Positions 46,975-61,061 of a stretch of 64,000 bases of DNA are shown here, piece after piece. The stretch is taken from the NCBI GenBank assembly GCA_023375785.1, contig SZWC01000844.1, positions 145,672-209,671 on the forward strand, written 5' to 3'. A program made the translations under genes and the position numbers. Below the pieces are notes generated by a model. That model was not told the origin of the DNA and ran no database searches. It was given only the letters and a program-made list of their open reading frames with translations. Numbering within the stretch: the stretch's first letter is position 1; each line of letters begins with the position of its first letter. Source of the DNA: Penium margaritaceum (lineage: Eukaryota; Streptophyta; Zygnematophyceae; Desmidiales; Peniaceae).

Positions 46975-49900
46975 GGCACAACTCTGGCACAACTCTCGCA
47001 CAATTCTGGCACAACTCTGGCACAAATTCGGCACAACTCTGGCACAACTCTGGCACCACTCTGGCACAACTCGGGCACAACTCTGGTACAACTCTGGCAC
47101 AACTCTGGCACGACTCTAGCACATGTCCGGCACAACTCTGGCACAACTCTCGCACAATTCTGGCACAACTCTGGCACAAATTCGGCACAACTCTGGCACA
47201 ACTCTGGCACCACTCTGGCACAACTCGGGCACAACTCTGGTACAACTCTGGCACAACTCTGGCACGACTCTAGCACATGTCCGGCACAACTCTGGCACAA
47301 CTCTCGCACAATTCTGGCACAACTCTGGCACAAATTCGGCACAACTCTGGCACAACTCTGGCACCACTCTGGCACAACTCGGGCACAACTCTGGTACAAC
47401 TCTGGCACAACTCTGGCACGACTCTAGCACATGTCCGGCACAACTCTGGCACAACTCTCGCACAATTCTGGCACAACTCTGGCACAAATTCGGCACAACT
47501 CTGGCACAACTCTGGCACCACTCTGGCACAACTCGGGCACAACTCTGGTACAACTCTGGCACAACTCTGGCACGACTCTAGCACATGTCCGGCACAACTC
47601 TGGCACAACTCTCGCACAATTCTGGCACAACTCTGGCACAAATTCGGCACAACTCTGGCACAACTCTGGCACCACTCTGGCACAACTCGGGCACAACTCT
47701 GGTACAACTCTGGCACAACTCTGGCACGACTCTAGCACATGTCCGGCACAACTCTGGCACAACTCTCGCACAATTCTGGCACAACTCTGGCACAAATTCG
47801 GCACAACTCTGGCACAACTCTGGCACCACTCTGGCACAACTCGGGCACAACTCTGGTACAACTCTGGCACAACTCTGGCACGACTCTAGCACATGTCCGG
47901 CACAACTCTGGCACAACTCTCGCACAATTCTGGCACAACTCTGGCACAAATTCGGCACAACTCTGGCACAACTCTGGCACCACTCTGGCACAACTCGGGC
48001 ACAACTCTGGTACAACTCTGGCACAACTCTGGCACGACTCTAGCACATGTCCGGCACAACTCTGGCACAACTCTCGCACAATTCTGGCACAACTCTGGCA
48101 CAAATTCGGCACAACTCTGGCACAACTCTGGCACCACTCTGGCACAACTCGGGCACAACTCTGGTACAACTCTGGCACAACTCTGGCACGACTCTAGCAC
48201 ATGTCCGGCACAACTCTGGCACAACTCTCGCACAATTCTGGCACAACTCTGGCACAAATTCGGCACAACTCTGGCACAACTCTGGCACCACTCTGGCACA
48301 ACTCGGGCACAACTCTGGTACAACTCTGGCACAACTCTGGCACGACTCTAGCACATGTCCGGCACAACTCTGGCACAACTCTCGCACAATTCTGGCACAA
48401 CTCTGGCACAAATTCGGCACAACTCTGGCACAACTCTGGCACCACTCTGGCACAACTCGGGCACAACTCTGGTACAACTCTGGCACAACTCTGGCACGAC
48501 TCTAGCACATGTCCGGCACAACTCTGGCACAACTCTCGCACAATTCTGGCACAACTCTGGCACAAATTCGGCACAACTCTGGCACAACTCTGGCACCACT
48601 CTGGCACAACTCGGGCACAACTCTGGTACAACTCTGGCACAACTCTGGCACGACTCTAGCACATGTCCGGCACAACTCTGGCACAACTCTCGCACAATTC
48701 TGGCACAACTCTGGCACAAATTCGGCACAACTCTGGCACAACTCTGGCACCACTCTGGCACAACTCGGGCACAACTCTGGTACAACTCTGGCACAACTCT
48801 GGCACGACTCTAGCACATGTCCGGCACAACTCTGGCACAACTCTCGCACAATTCTGGCACAACTCTGGCACAAATTCGGCACAACTCTGGCACAACTCTG
48901 GCACCACTCTGGCACAACTCGGGCACAACTCTGGTACAACTCTGGCACAACTCTGGCACGACTCTAGCACATGTCCGGCACAACTCTGGCACAACTCTCG
49001 CACAATTCTGGCACAACTCTGGCACAAATTCGGCACAACTCTGGCACAACTCTGGCACCACTCTGGCACAACTCGGGCACAACTCTGGTACAACTCTGGC
49101 ACAACTCTGGCACGACTCTAGCACATGTCCGGCACAACTCTGGCACAACTCTCGCACAATTCTGGCACAACTCTGGCACAAATTCGGCACAACTCTGGCA
49201 CAACTCTGGCACCACTCTGGCACAACTCGGGCACAACTCTGGTACAACTCTGGCACAACTCTGGCACGACTCTAGCACATGTCCGGCACAACTCTGGCAC
49301 AACTCTCGCACAATTCTGGCACAACTCTGGCACAAATTCGGCACAACTCTGGCACAACTCTGGCACCACTCTGGCACAACTCGGGCACAACTCTGGTACA
49401 ACTCTGGCACAACTCTGGCACGACTCTAGCACATGTCCGGCACAACTCTGGCACAACTCTCGCACAATTCTGGCACAACTCTGGCACAAATTCGGCACAA
49501 CTCTGGCACAACTCTGGCACCACTCTGGCACAACTCGGGCACAACTCTGGTACAACTCTGGCACAACTCTGGCACGACTCTAGCACATGTCCGGCACAAC
49601 TCTGGCACAACTCTCGCACAATTCTGGCACAACTCTGGCACAAATTCGGCACAACTCTGGCACAACTCTGGCACCACTCTGGCACAACTCGGGCACAACT
49701 CTGGTACAACTCTGGCACAACTCTGGCACGACTCTAGCACATGTCCGGCACAACTCTGGCACAACTCTCGCACAATTCTGGCACAACTCTGGCACAAATT
49801 CGGCACAACTCTGGCACAACTCTGGCACCACTCTGGCACAACTCGGGCACAACTCTGGTACAACTCTGGCACAACTCTGGCACGACTCTAGCACATGTCC

Positions 49901-50493
49901 GGCACAACTCTGGCACAACTCTCGCACAATTCTGGCACAACTCTGGCACAAATTCGGCACAACTCTGGCACAACTCTGGCACCACTCTGGCACAACTCGG
50001 GCACAACTCTGGTACAACTCTGGCACAACTCTGGCACGACTCTAGCACATGTCCGGCACAACTCTGGCACAACTCTCGCACAATTCTGGCACAACTCTGG
50101 CACAAATTCGGCACAACTCTGGCACAACTCTGGCACCACTCTGGCACAACTCGGGCACAACTCTGGTACAACTCTGGCACAACTCTGGCACGACTCTAGC
50201 ACATGTCCGGCACAACTCTGGCACAACTCTCGCACAATTCTGGCACAACTCTGGCACAAATTCGGCACAACTCTGGCACAACTCTGGCACCACTCTGGCA
50301 CAACTCGGGCACAACTCTGGTACAACTCTGGCACAACTCTGGCACGACTCTAGCACATGTCCGGCACAACTCTGGCACAACTCTCGCACAATTCTGGCAC
50401 AACTCTGGCACAAATTCGGCACAACTCTGGCACAACTCTGGCACCACTCTGGCACAACTCGGGCACAACTCTGGTACAACTCTGGCACAACTC
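46975..50493. repeat. 154-bp higher-order array, ~22.8 copies
   Basis: The marker CATGTCCGG recurs every 154 bp, 22 times from 47123 to 50357. Each unit is fourteen 11-bp monomers with a fixed order of variants (CTCGCACAATT, CACAAATTCGG, CACCACTCTGG, CAACTCGGGC, CTCTGGTACAA, GACTCTAGC). Translations of successive units are identical, so the copies look identical at the base level. Confidence 0.95.
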
Positions 50494-50847
50494 TCGCACA
50501 ACTCTGGCACAACTCTGGCACAACTCTGGCACAACCCTGGCACAACTCTGGCACAACGTTGGCACAACGCTGGCACAACTCTGGCACATCTCTGGCACAA
50601 TTCTTACACAACTCTGGCACAAATTTGGCACAACTCTGGCACAACTCTGGCACAACTCTTGCACAACTCTGTCACAACTCTGGCACAACTCTGGCCCAAC
50701 TCAGCCACAACTCAGGCACAACTCTGGCACGACTCTGTCACAACTCTGGCAGAACTCTGGCACAACTCGGCACAACTCTGGCCCAATTCTGGCACAACTC
50801 TGGCACAACTCTGGCACAACACTGGCACAACTCTGGCACAACTCTGG

Positions 50848-52550
50848 CACAACTCTAGCACAACTTCGGCACAATTCTGGCACGACTCTGGCACAAGTCT
50901 GGCACAACTCTGGCACAACTCTAGCACAACTTCGGCACAATTCTGGCACGACTCTGGCACAAGTCTGGCACAACTCTGGCACAACTCTAGCACAACTTCG
51001 GCACAATTCTGGCACGACTCTGGCACAAGTCTGGCACAACTCTGGCACAACTCTAGCACAACTTCGGCACAATTCTGGCACGACTCTGGCACAAGTCTGG
51101 CACAACTCTGGCACAACTCTAGCACAACTTCGGCACAATTCTGGCACGACTCTGGCACAAGTCTGGCACAACTCTGGCACAACTCTAGCACAACTTCGGC
51201 ACAATTCTGGCACGACTCTGGCACAAGTCTGGCACAACTCTGGCACAACTCTAGCACAACTTCGGCACAATTCTGGCACGACTCTGGCACAAGTCTGGCA
51301 CAACTCTGGCACAACTCTAGCACAACTTCGGCACAATTCTGGCACGACTCTGGCACAAGTCTGGCACAACTCTGGCACAACTCTAGCACAACTTCGGCAC
51401 AATTCTGGCACGACTCTGGCACAAGTCTGGCACAACTCTGGCACAACTCTAGCACAACTTCGGCACAATTCTGGCACGACTCTGGCACAAGTCTGGCACA
51501 ACTCTGGCACAACTCTAGCACAACTTCGGCACAATTCTGGCACGACTCTGGCACAAGTCTGGCACAACTCTGGCACAACTCTAGCACAACTTCGGCACAA
51601 TTCTGGCACGACTCTGGCACAAGTCTGGCACAACTCTGGCACAACTCTAGCACAACTTCGGCACAATTCTGGCACGACTCTGGCACAAGTCTGGCACAAC
51701 TCTGGCACAACTCTAGCACAACTTCGGCACAATTCTGGCACGACTCTGGCACAAGTCTGGCACAACTCTGGCACAACTCTAGCACAACTTCGGCACAATT
51801 CTGGCACGACTCTGGCACAAGTCTGGCACAACTCTGGCACAACTCTAGCACAACTTCGGCACAATTCTGGCACGACTCTGGCACAAGTCTGGCACAACTC
51901 TGGCACAACTCTAGCACAACTTCGGCACAATTCTGGCACGACTCTGGCACAAGTCTGGCACAACTCTGGCACAACTCTAGCACAACTTCGGCACAATTCT
52001 GGCACGACTCTGGCACAAGTCTGGCACAACTCTGGCACAACTCTAGCACAACTTCGGCACAATTCTGGCACGACTCTGGCACAAGTCTGGCACAACTCTG
52101 GCACAACTCTAGCACAACTTCGGCACAATTCTGGCACGACTCTGGCACAAGTCTGGCACAACTCTGGCACAACTCTAGCACAACTTCGGCACAATTCTGG
52201 CACGACTCTGGCACAAGTCTGGCACAACTCTGGCACAACTCTAGCACAACTTCGGCACAATTCTGGCACGACTCTGGCACAAGTCTGGCACAACTCTGGC
52301 ACAACTCTAGCACAACTTCGGCACAATTCTGGCACGACTCTGGCACAAGTCTGGCACAACTCTGGCACAACTCTAGCACAACTTCGGCACAATTCTGGCA
52401 CGACTCTGGCACAAGTCTGGCACAACTCTGGCACAACTCTAGCACAACTTCGGCACAATTCTGGCACGACTCTGGCACAAGTCTGGCACAACTCTGGCAC
52501 AACTCTAGCACAACTTCGGCACAATTCTGGCACGACTCTGGCACAACTCT
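50848..52550. repeat. 66-bp higher-order array, 26 copies
   Basis: AACTCTAGCA recurs every 66 bp from 50851 to 52501 (26 times). Each unit is six monomers: CTCTAGCACAA, CTTCGGCACAA, TTCTGGCACGA, CTCTGGCACAA, GTCTGGCACAA, CTCTGGCACAA. Copies look identical. A diverged stray copy lies near 52800. Confidence 0.95.
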
Positions 52551-53110
52551 GGCACAACTCTGGCACACCTCTGGCACAACTCTGGCACGACTCTGGCACA
52601 AGTCCGGCACAACTCTGGCACAACTCTGGCACAACTCTGGCACAACTCTGGCACAACTCTTGCTCAACTCTTGCACAACTCTGGCACAACTATGGCACAA
52701 CTCTGGCACAACTCTGGCACAACTCAGGCACAACCCTGGTACAACTCTGGCACAATTCTGGCACAACCCTGGCACAACTCTGGCACAACTCTGGCACAAC
52801 TCTAGCACAACTTCGGCACAATTCTGGCACGACTCTGCACAAGTCCTGGCACAACTCTGGCACAACTCTGGCACAACTCTGGCACAGCTCTTGCACAACT
52901 CTGGCACAACTCTGGCACAACTCTGGCACAACTCAGCCACAACTCAGGCACAACTCTGGCACGACTCTGGCACAACTTTGGCAAAACTCTGGCATAGATC
53001 GGCAGAACTCTGGCAGAACTCTGGTACAACTCTGGCACAACTCTGGCACAACACAGGCACAACTCTGGCACAACTATGGGACAGTTATGGCACAACTCTT
53101 GCACAACTCT

Positions 53111-56100
53111 GGCACAACTCTGGCGCACCTCTGGCACAACTCTCGCACAACTCTCGCACAACTCTGGCACACCTCTGGCGCACCTCTGGCACAACTCTCG
53201 CACAACTCTCGCACAACTCTGGCACACCTCTGGCGCACCTCTGGCACAACTCTCGCACAACTCTCGCACAACTCTGGCACACCTCTGGCGCACCTCTGGC
53301 ACAACTCTCGCACAACTCTCGCACAACTCTGGCACACCTCTGGCGCACCTCTGGCACAACTCTCGCACAACTCTCGCACAACTCTGGCACACCTCTGGCG
53401 CACCTCTGGCACAACTCTCGCACAACTCTCGCACAACTCTGGCACACCTCTGGCGCACCTCTGGCACAACTCTCGCACAACTCTCGCACAACTCTGGCAC
53501 ACCTCTGGCGCACCTCTGGCACAACTCTCGCACAACTCTCGCACAACTCTGGCACACCTCTGGCGCACCTCTGGCACAACTCTCGCACAACTCTCGCACA
53601 ACTCTGGCACACCTCTGGCGCACCTCTGGCACAACTCTCGCACAACTCTCGCACAACTCTGGCACACCTCTGGCGCACCTCTGGCACAACTCTCGCACAA
53701 CTCTCGCACAACTCTGGCACACCTCTGGCGCACCTCTGGCACAACTCTCGCACAACTCTCGCACAACTCTGGCACACCTCTGGCGCACCTCTGGCACAAC
53801 TCTCGCACAACTCTCGCACAACTCTGGCACACCTCTGGCGCACCTCTGGCACAACTCTCGCACAACTCTCGCACAACTCTGGCACACCTCTGGCGCACCT
53901 CTGGCACAACTCTCGCACAACTCTCGCACAACTCTGGCACACCTCTGGCGCACCTCTGGCACAACTCTCGCACAACTCTCGCACAACTCTGGCACACCTC
54001 TGGCGCACCTCTGGCACAACTCTCGCACAACTCTCGCACAACTCTGGCACACCTCTGGCGCACCTCTGGCACAACTCTCGCACAACTCTCGCACAACTCT
54101 GGCACACCTCTGGCGCACCTCTGGCACAACTCTCGCACAACTCTCGCACAACTCTGGCACACCTCTGGCGCACCTCTGGCACAACTCTCGCACAACTCTC
54201 GCACAACTCTGGCACACCTCTGGCGCACCTCTGGCACAACTCTCGCACAACTCTCGCACAACTCTGGCACACCTCTGGCGCACCTCTGGCACAACTCTCG
54301 CACAACTCTCGCACAACTCTGGCACACCTCTGGCGCACCTCTGGCACAACTCTCGCACAACTCTCGCACAACTCTGGCACACCTCTGGCGCACCTCTGGC
54401 ACAACTCTCGCACAACTCTCGCACAACTCTGGCACACCTCTGGCGCACCTCTGGCACAACTCTCGCACAACTCTCGCACAACTCTGGCACACCTCTGGCG
54501 CACCTCTGGCACAACTCTCGCACAACTCTCGCACAACTCTGGCACACCTCTGGCGCACCTCTGGCACAACTCTCGCACAACTCTCGCACAACTCTGGCAC
54601 ACCTCTGGCGCACCTCTGGCACAACTCTCGCACAACTCTCGCACAACTCTGGCACACCTCTGGCGCACCTCTGGCACAACTCTCGCACAACTCTCGCACA
54701 ACTCTGGCACACCTCTGGCGCACCTCTGGCACAACTCTCGCACAACTCTCGCACAACTCTGGCACACCTCTGGCGCACCTCTGGCACAACTCTCGCACAA
54801 CTCTCGCACAACTCTGGCACACCTCTGGCGCACCTCTGGCACAACTCTCGCACAACTCTCGCACAACTCTGGCACACCTCTGGCGCACCTCTGGCACAAC
54901 TCTCGCACAACTCTCGCACAACTCTGGCACACCTCTGGCGCACCTCTGGCACAACTCTCGCACAACTCTCGCACAACTCTGGCACACCTCTGGCGCACCT
55001 CTGGCACAACTCTCGCACAACTCTCGCACAACTCTGGCACACCTCTGGCGCACCTCTGGCACAACTCTCGCACAACTCTCGCACAACTCTGGCACACCTC
55101 TGGCGCACCTCTGGCACAACTCTCGCACAACTCTCGCACAACTCTGGCACACCTCTGGCGCACCTCTGGCACAACTCTCGCACAACTCTCGCACAACTCT
55201 GGCACACCTCTGGCGCACCTCTGGCACAACTCTCGCACAACTCTCGCACAACTCTGGCACACCTCTGGCGCACCTCTGGCACAACTCTCGCACAACTCTC
55301 GCACAACTCTGGCACACCTCTGGCGCACCTCTGGCACAACTCTCGCACAACTCTCGCACAACTCTGGCACACCTCTGGCGCACCTCTGGCACAACTCTCG
55401 CACAACTCTCGCACAACTCTGGCACACCTCTGGCGCACCTCTGGCACAACTCTCGCACAACTCTCGCACAACTCTGGCACACCTCTGGCGCACCTCTGGC
55501 ACAACTCTCGCACAACTCTCGCACAACTCTGGCACACCTCTGGCGCACCTCTGGCACAACTCTCGCACAACTCTCGCACAACTCTGGCACACCTCTGGCG
55601 CACCTCTGGCACAACTCTCGCACAACTCTCGCACAACTCTGGCACACCTCTGGCGCACCTCTGGCACAACTCTCGCACAACTCTCGCACAACTCTGGCAC
55701 ACCTCTGGCGCACCTCTGGCACAACTCTCGCACAACTCTCGCACAACTCTGGCACACCTCTGGCGCACCTCTGGCACAACTCTCGCACAACTCTCGCACA
55801 ACTCTGGCACACCTCTGGCGCACCTCTGGCACAACTCTCGCACAACTCTCGCACAACTCTGGCACACCTCTGGCGCACCTCTGGCACAACTCTCGCACAA
55901 CTCTCGCACAACTCTGGCACACCTCTGGCGCACCTCTGGCACAACTCTCGCACAACTCTCGCACAACTCTGGCACACCTCTGGCGCACCTCTGGCACAAC
56001 TCTCGCACAACTCTCGCACAACTCTGGCACACCTCTGGCGCACCTCTGGCACAACTCTCGCACAACTCTCGCACAACTCTGGCACACCTCTGGCGCACCT

Positions 56101-57630
56101 CTGGCACAACTCTCGCACAACTCTCGCACAACTCTGGCACACCTCTGGCGCACCTCTGGCACAACTCTCGCACAACTCTCGCACAACTCTGGCACACCTC
56201 TGGCGCACCTCTGGCACAACTCTCGCACAACTCTCGCACAACTCTGGCACACCTCTGGCGCACCTCTGGCACAACTCTCGCACAACTCTCGCACAACTCT
56301 GGCACACCTCTGGCGCACCTCTGGCACAACTCTCGCACAACTCTCGCACAACTCTGGCACACCTCTGGCGCACCTCTGGCACAACTCTCGCACAACTCTC
56401 GCACAACTCTGGCACACCTCTGGCGCACCTCTGGCACAACTCTCGCACAACTCTCGCACAACTCTGGCACACCTCTGGCGCACCTCTGGCACAACTCTCG
56501 CACAACTCTCGCACAACTCTGGCACACCTCTGGCGCACCTCTGGCACAACTCTCGCACAACTCTCGCACAACTCTGGCACACCTCTGGCGCACCTCTGGC
56601 ACAACTCTCGCACAACTCTCGCACAACTCTGGCACACCTCTGGCGCACCTCTGGCACAACTCTCGCACAACTCTCGCACAACTCTGGCACACCTCTGGCG
56701 CACCTCTGGCACAACTCTCGCACAACTCTCGCACAACTCTGGCACACCTCTGGCGCACCTCTGGCACAACTCTCGCACAACTCTCGCACAACTCTGGCAC
56801 ACCTCTGGCGCACCTCTGGCACAACTCTCGCACAACTCTCGCACAACTCTGGCACACCTCTGGCGCACCTCTGGCACAACTCTCGCACAACTCTCGCACA
56901 ACTCTGGCACACCTCTGGCGCACCTCTGGCACAACTCTCGCACAACTCTCGCACAACTCTGGCACACCTCTGGCGCACCTCTGGCACAACTCTCGCACAA
57001 CTCTCGCACAACTCTGGCACACCTCTGGCGCACCTCTGGCACAACTCTCGCACAACTCTCGCACAACTCTGGCACACCTCTGGCGCACCTCTGGCACAAC
57101 TCTCGCACAACTCTCGCACAACTCTGGCACACCTCTGGCGCACCTCTGGCACAACTCTCGCACAACTCTCGCACAACTCTGGCACACCTCTGGCGCACCT
57201 CTGGCACAACTCTCGCACAACTCTCGCACAACTCTGGCACACCTCTGGCGCACCTCTGGCACAACTCTCGCACAACTCTCGCACAACTCTGGCACACCTC
57301 TGGCGCACCTCTGGCACAACTCTCGCACAACTCTCGCACAACTCTGGCACACCTCTGGCGCACCTCTGGCACAACTCTCGCACAACTCTCGCACAACTCT
57401 GGCACACCTCTGGCGCACCTCTGGCACAACTCTCGCACAACTCTCGCACAACTCTGGCACACCTCTGGCGCACCTCTGGCACAACTCTCGCACAACTCTC
57501 GCACAACTCTGGCACACCTCTGGCGCACCTCTGGCACAACTCTCGCACAACTCTCGCACAACTCTGGCACACCTCTGGCGCACCTCTGGCACAACTCTCG
57601 CACAACTCTCGCACAACTCTGGCACACCTC
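53111..57630. repeat. 55-bp higher-order array, ~82 copies
   Basis: GGCACACCTCT recurs every 55 bp from 53166 to 57621 (82 times). Each unit is five monomers: GGCACACCTCT, GGCGCACCTCT, GGCACAACTCT and two CGCACAACTCT. Copies look identical; the first unit at 53111 is a variant. Confidence 0.95.
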
Positions 57631-58796
57631 TGGCACAACTATGGCACAGCTCTGGCACAACTCTGGCACAACTCTGGCACAACTCTGGCACAACTCTGGC
57701 ACAACTCTGGCACAACTCTGGCACAACTCTGGCACAACTCTAGCACAACTCTTGCTCAACTCTGGCAAAACTTTGGCACAACTCTGGCACAACTCTGGGA
57801 CAACTCTGGCACAAATCTTGAATAACTCTGGCACAACTATGGCACAACTCTGGCACAACTCTGGCACAACTTTGGCAATACTCTGGCACAACTCAGGCAC
57901 AACTCTGGCACAACTCTGGCACAACTCTGGCACAACTCTTGCACAACTCTGGCGCAACTCTTGCACAACTCTAGCACAACTCTGGCACAACGTTGGCACA
58001 ACTCTGGCACGACTCTTGCACAACTCTGGCAGTCCTCTGGCACAACTCTGGAACAATTCTGGCACAACTATGGCATAACTCTGGCACAACTCTGGCAAAA
58101 CTTTGGCACAACTCTCGCACAACTCTGGCAAAACTCTGGCACAACTTTGGCACAACTCTGGCACAACTCTGGCACAACTCTGGCGCAACTCTGGCACAAC
58201 TCTTGCACAACTCTCACACAACTCTGGCACAACTTTCGCACAACTCTGGCATAACTCTGGCACAAATCTGGCACAACTCCGGCACAACTATGGCACAACT
58301 CTGGCAAAACTCTGGCACAACTCTGGCACAACTCTTGTACAACTATAGCACGACTCTGGCACAACTCTGGCACAACTTTGGCACAACTCTGGCACAACTC
58401 TGGCACAACTCTGGCACAACTCTGGCACAACTCTTGCACAACTCTGGCACAACTCTGGCACAACTCTGGCACAACTATGGCACAACTCTGGCACAAATCT
58501 GGCACAACTCTGGCACAACTCTGGTACAACTATAGCACGACTCTGGCACAACTCTGGCACAATTTTGGCACAACTCTGGCACAACTCTGCTACAACTCTT
58601 GCACAACTCCGGCACAACTATGGTACAACTCTGGCACAACACTGGAACAACTCAGGCACAAATCTGGCACAACTCTGGCACGACTCTGGCACAACTCTGG
58701 CACAACTCTGGTGCAACTCTGGCACGACTCTGGCACATGTCCGGCACAACTCTGGCACAACTCTGGCACAACTCTGGCACAACTCTGGCACAACTC

Positions 58797-60385
58797 TGGC
58801 ACAACTCTGACACAACTCTGGCACAACTCTGACACAACTCTGGCACAACTCTGACACAACTCTGGCACAACTCTGACACAACTCTGGCACAACTCTGACA
58901 CAACTCTGGCACAACTCTGACACAACTCTGGCACAACTCTGACACAACTCTGGCACAACTCTGACACAACTCTGGCACAACTCTGACACAACTCTGGCAC
59001 AACTCTGACACAACTCTGGCACAACTCTGACACAACTCTGGCACAACTCTGACACAACTCTGGCACAACTCTGACACAACTCTGGCACAACTCTGACACA
59101 ACTCTGGCACAACTCTGACACAACTCTGGCACAACTCTGACACAACTCTGGCACAACTCTGACACAACTCTGGCACAACTCTGACACAACTCTGGCACAA
59201 CTCTGACACAACTCTGGCACAACTCTGACACAACTCTGGCACAACTCTGACACAACTCTGGCACAACTCTGACACAACTCTGGCACAACTCTGACACAAC
59301 TCTGGCACAACTCTGACACAACTCTGGCACAACTCTGACACAACTCTGGCACAACTCTGACACAACTCTGGCACAACTCTGACACAACTCTGGCACAACT
59401 CTGACACAACTCTGGCACAACTCTGACACAACTCTGGCACAACTCTGACACAACTCTGGCACAACTCTGACACAACTCTGGCACAACTCTGACACAACTC
59501 TGGCACAACTCTGACACAACTCTGGCACAACTCTGACACAACTCTGGCACAACTCTGACACAACTCTGGCACAACTCTGACACAACTCTGGCACAACTCT
59601 GACACAACTCTGGCACAACTCTGACACAACTCTGGCACAACTCTGACACAACTCTGGCACAACTCTGACACAACTCTGGCACAACTCTGACACAACTCTG
59701 GCACAACTCTGACACAACTCTGGCACAACTCTGACACAACTCTGGCACAACTCTGACACAACTCTGGCACAACTCTGACACAACTCTGGCACAACTCTGA
59801 CACAACTCTGGCACAACTCTGACACAACTCTGGCACAACTCTGACACAACTCTGGCACAACTCTGACACAACTCTGGCACAACTCTGACACAACTCTGGC
59901 ACAACTCTGACACAACTCTGGCACAACTCTGACACAACTCTGGCACAACTCTGACACAACTCTGGCACAACTCTGACACAACTCTGGCACAACTCTGACA
60001 CAACTCTGGCACAACTCTGACACAACTCTGGCACAACTCTGACACAACTCTGGCACAACTCTGACACAACTCTGGCACAACTCTGACACAACTCTGGCAC
60101 AACTCTGACACAACTCTGGCACAACTCTGACACAACTCTGGCACAACTCTGACACAACTCTGGCACAACTCTGACACAACTCTGGCACAACTCTGACACA
60201 ACTCTGGCACAACTCTGACACAACTCTGGCACAACTCTGACACAACTCTGGCACAACTCTGACACAACTCTGGCACAACTCTGACACAACTCTGGCACAA
60301 CTCTGACACAACTCTGGCACAACTCTGACACAACTCTGGCACAACTCTGACACAACTCTGGCACAACTCTGACACAACTCTGGCA
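58797..60385. repeat. 22-bp higher-order array, ~72 copies
   Basis: CTCTGACACAA alternates strictly with CTCTGGCACAA, giving a 22-bp dimer. GACACA recurs from 58809 to 60371, 72 times. The TGA in each dimer closes the plus-strand frames, while the minus strand stays open. Confidence 0.95.
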
Positions 60386-60899
60386 CAACTCTTACACAAC
60401 TCTGGCAGAACTCTGGCACAACTCTGGCACAACTCTGCTTCAACTCTGGCACAACTCCGGCACAACTATGGTACAACTCTGGCACAACTCTGGAACAACT
60501 CTGGGACAACTATGGCACAACTCTTGCACAACTCTGGCACGACTCTGGCTCACTGATGGCACAATTCTGGCACAACTCTGGCACCACTCTGGCACAACTC
60601 TGGCACAACTATGGCACAACTCTGGCAAAACTCTGGCACAACTCTGGCACAACTATAACACAACTCTGGCACAACTCTGGCACAACTCTTGCACAACTCT
60701 GGCACAACTCTGGCACACCTATGGCACAACCATGGCACAACCCTGGCACAACTCTGGCACAACTCTGGCACAACTCTGGAACAAATATGGCACAACTCTG
60801 GCTTAACTCTAGCACAACTCTGGCACAACTCTGGCACAACTCTGGCACAACTATGGCATTACTCTGGTAGACCTCTTGCACAACTCTGACACAACTCTC

Positions 60900-61061
60900 C
60901 TTGTAGCAGAGCAACTGCTTGACGTGCTCGCACTCATTGCCACGCCGCCTCTCTTCTTGCCATCCTCTGCCGCGACCTCCATCTGCCTCTTCGGCCACAT
61001 CACCAACACTGTCATCAGCCTTTCCCCTCTTCATTTTTGGGTTATCTTCATCTTCATCCAC
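60900..61061 (-). other. Acidic/basic minus-strand reading of unknown meaning
   Basis: A minus-strand frame starting at 61061 reads MDEDEDNPKMKRGKADDSVG and stays charged down to about 60900 before entering the satellite. The composition looks more protein-like than the plus strand here, but with only about 54 codons and no known motif it may be chance. Confidence 0.2.

Larger units (their letters stand above)
46061..60899 (-). repeat. 11-bp satellite, inverted block (CTCTGGCACAA), 14.8 kb
   Basis: About 1,350 units of the same 11-bp family as 11747-16350 but on the other strand. Degenerate stretches (46061-46974, 50494-50847, 52551-53110, 57631-58796, 60386-60899) alternate with four sharply homogeneous higher-order arrays. 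Stop-free consensus in all six frames gives frames of up to 2,573 codons, which are not genes. Confidence 0.95.

Noticed and set aside
46975-52550. CRISPR-like regular spacing
   Set aside because: There are no unique spacers: the whole unit repeats, all sequence between markers being the same satellite.
50203-58078. Open frames of 1,500-2,573 codons on both strands across the 11-bp satellite
   Set aside because: They follow from a stop-free 11-bp consensus in all phases. They overlap each other in every frame, have no unique sequence and end where monomers vary. Not genes.
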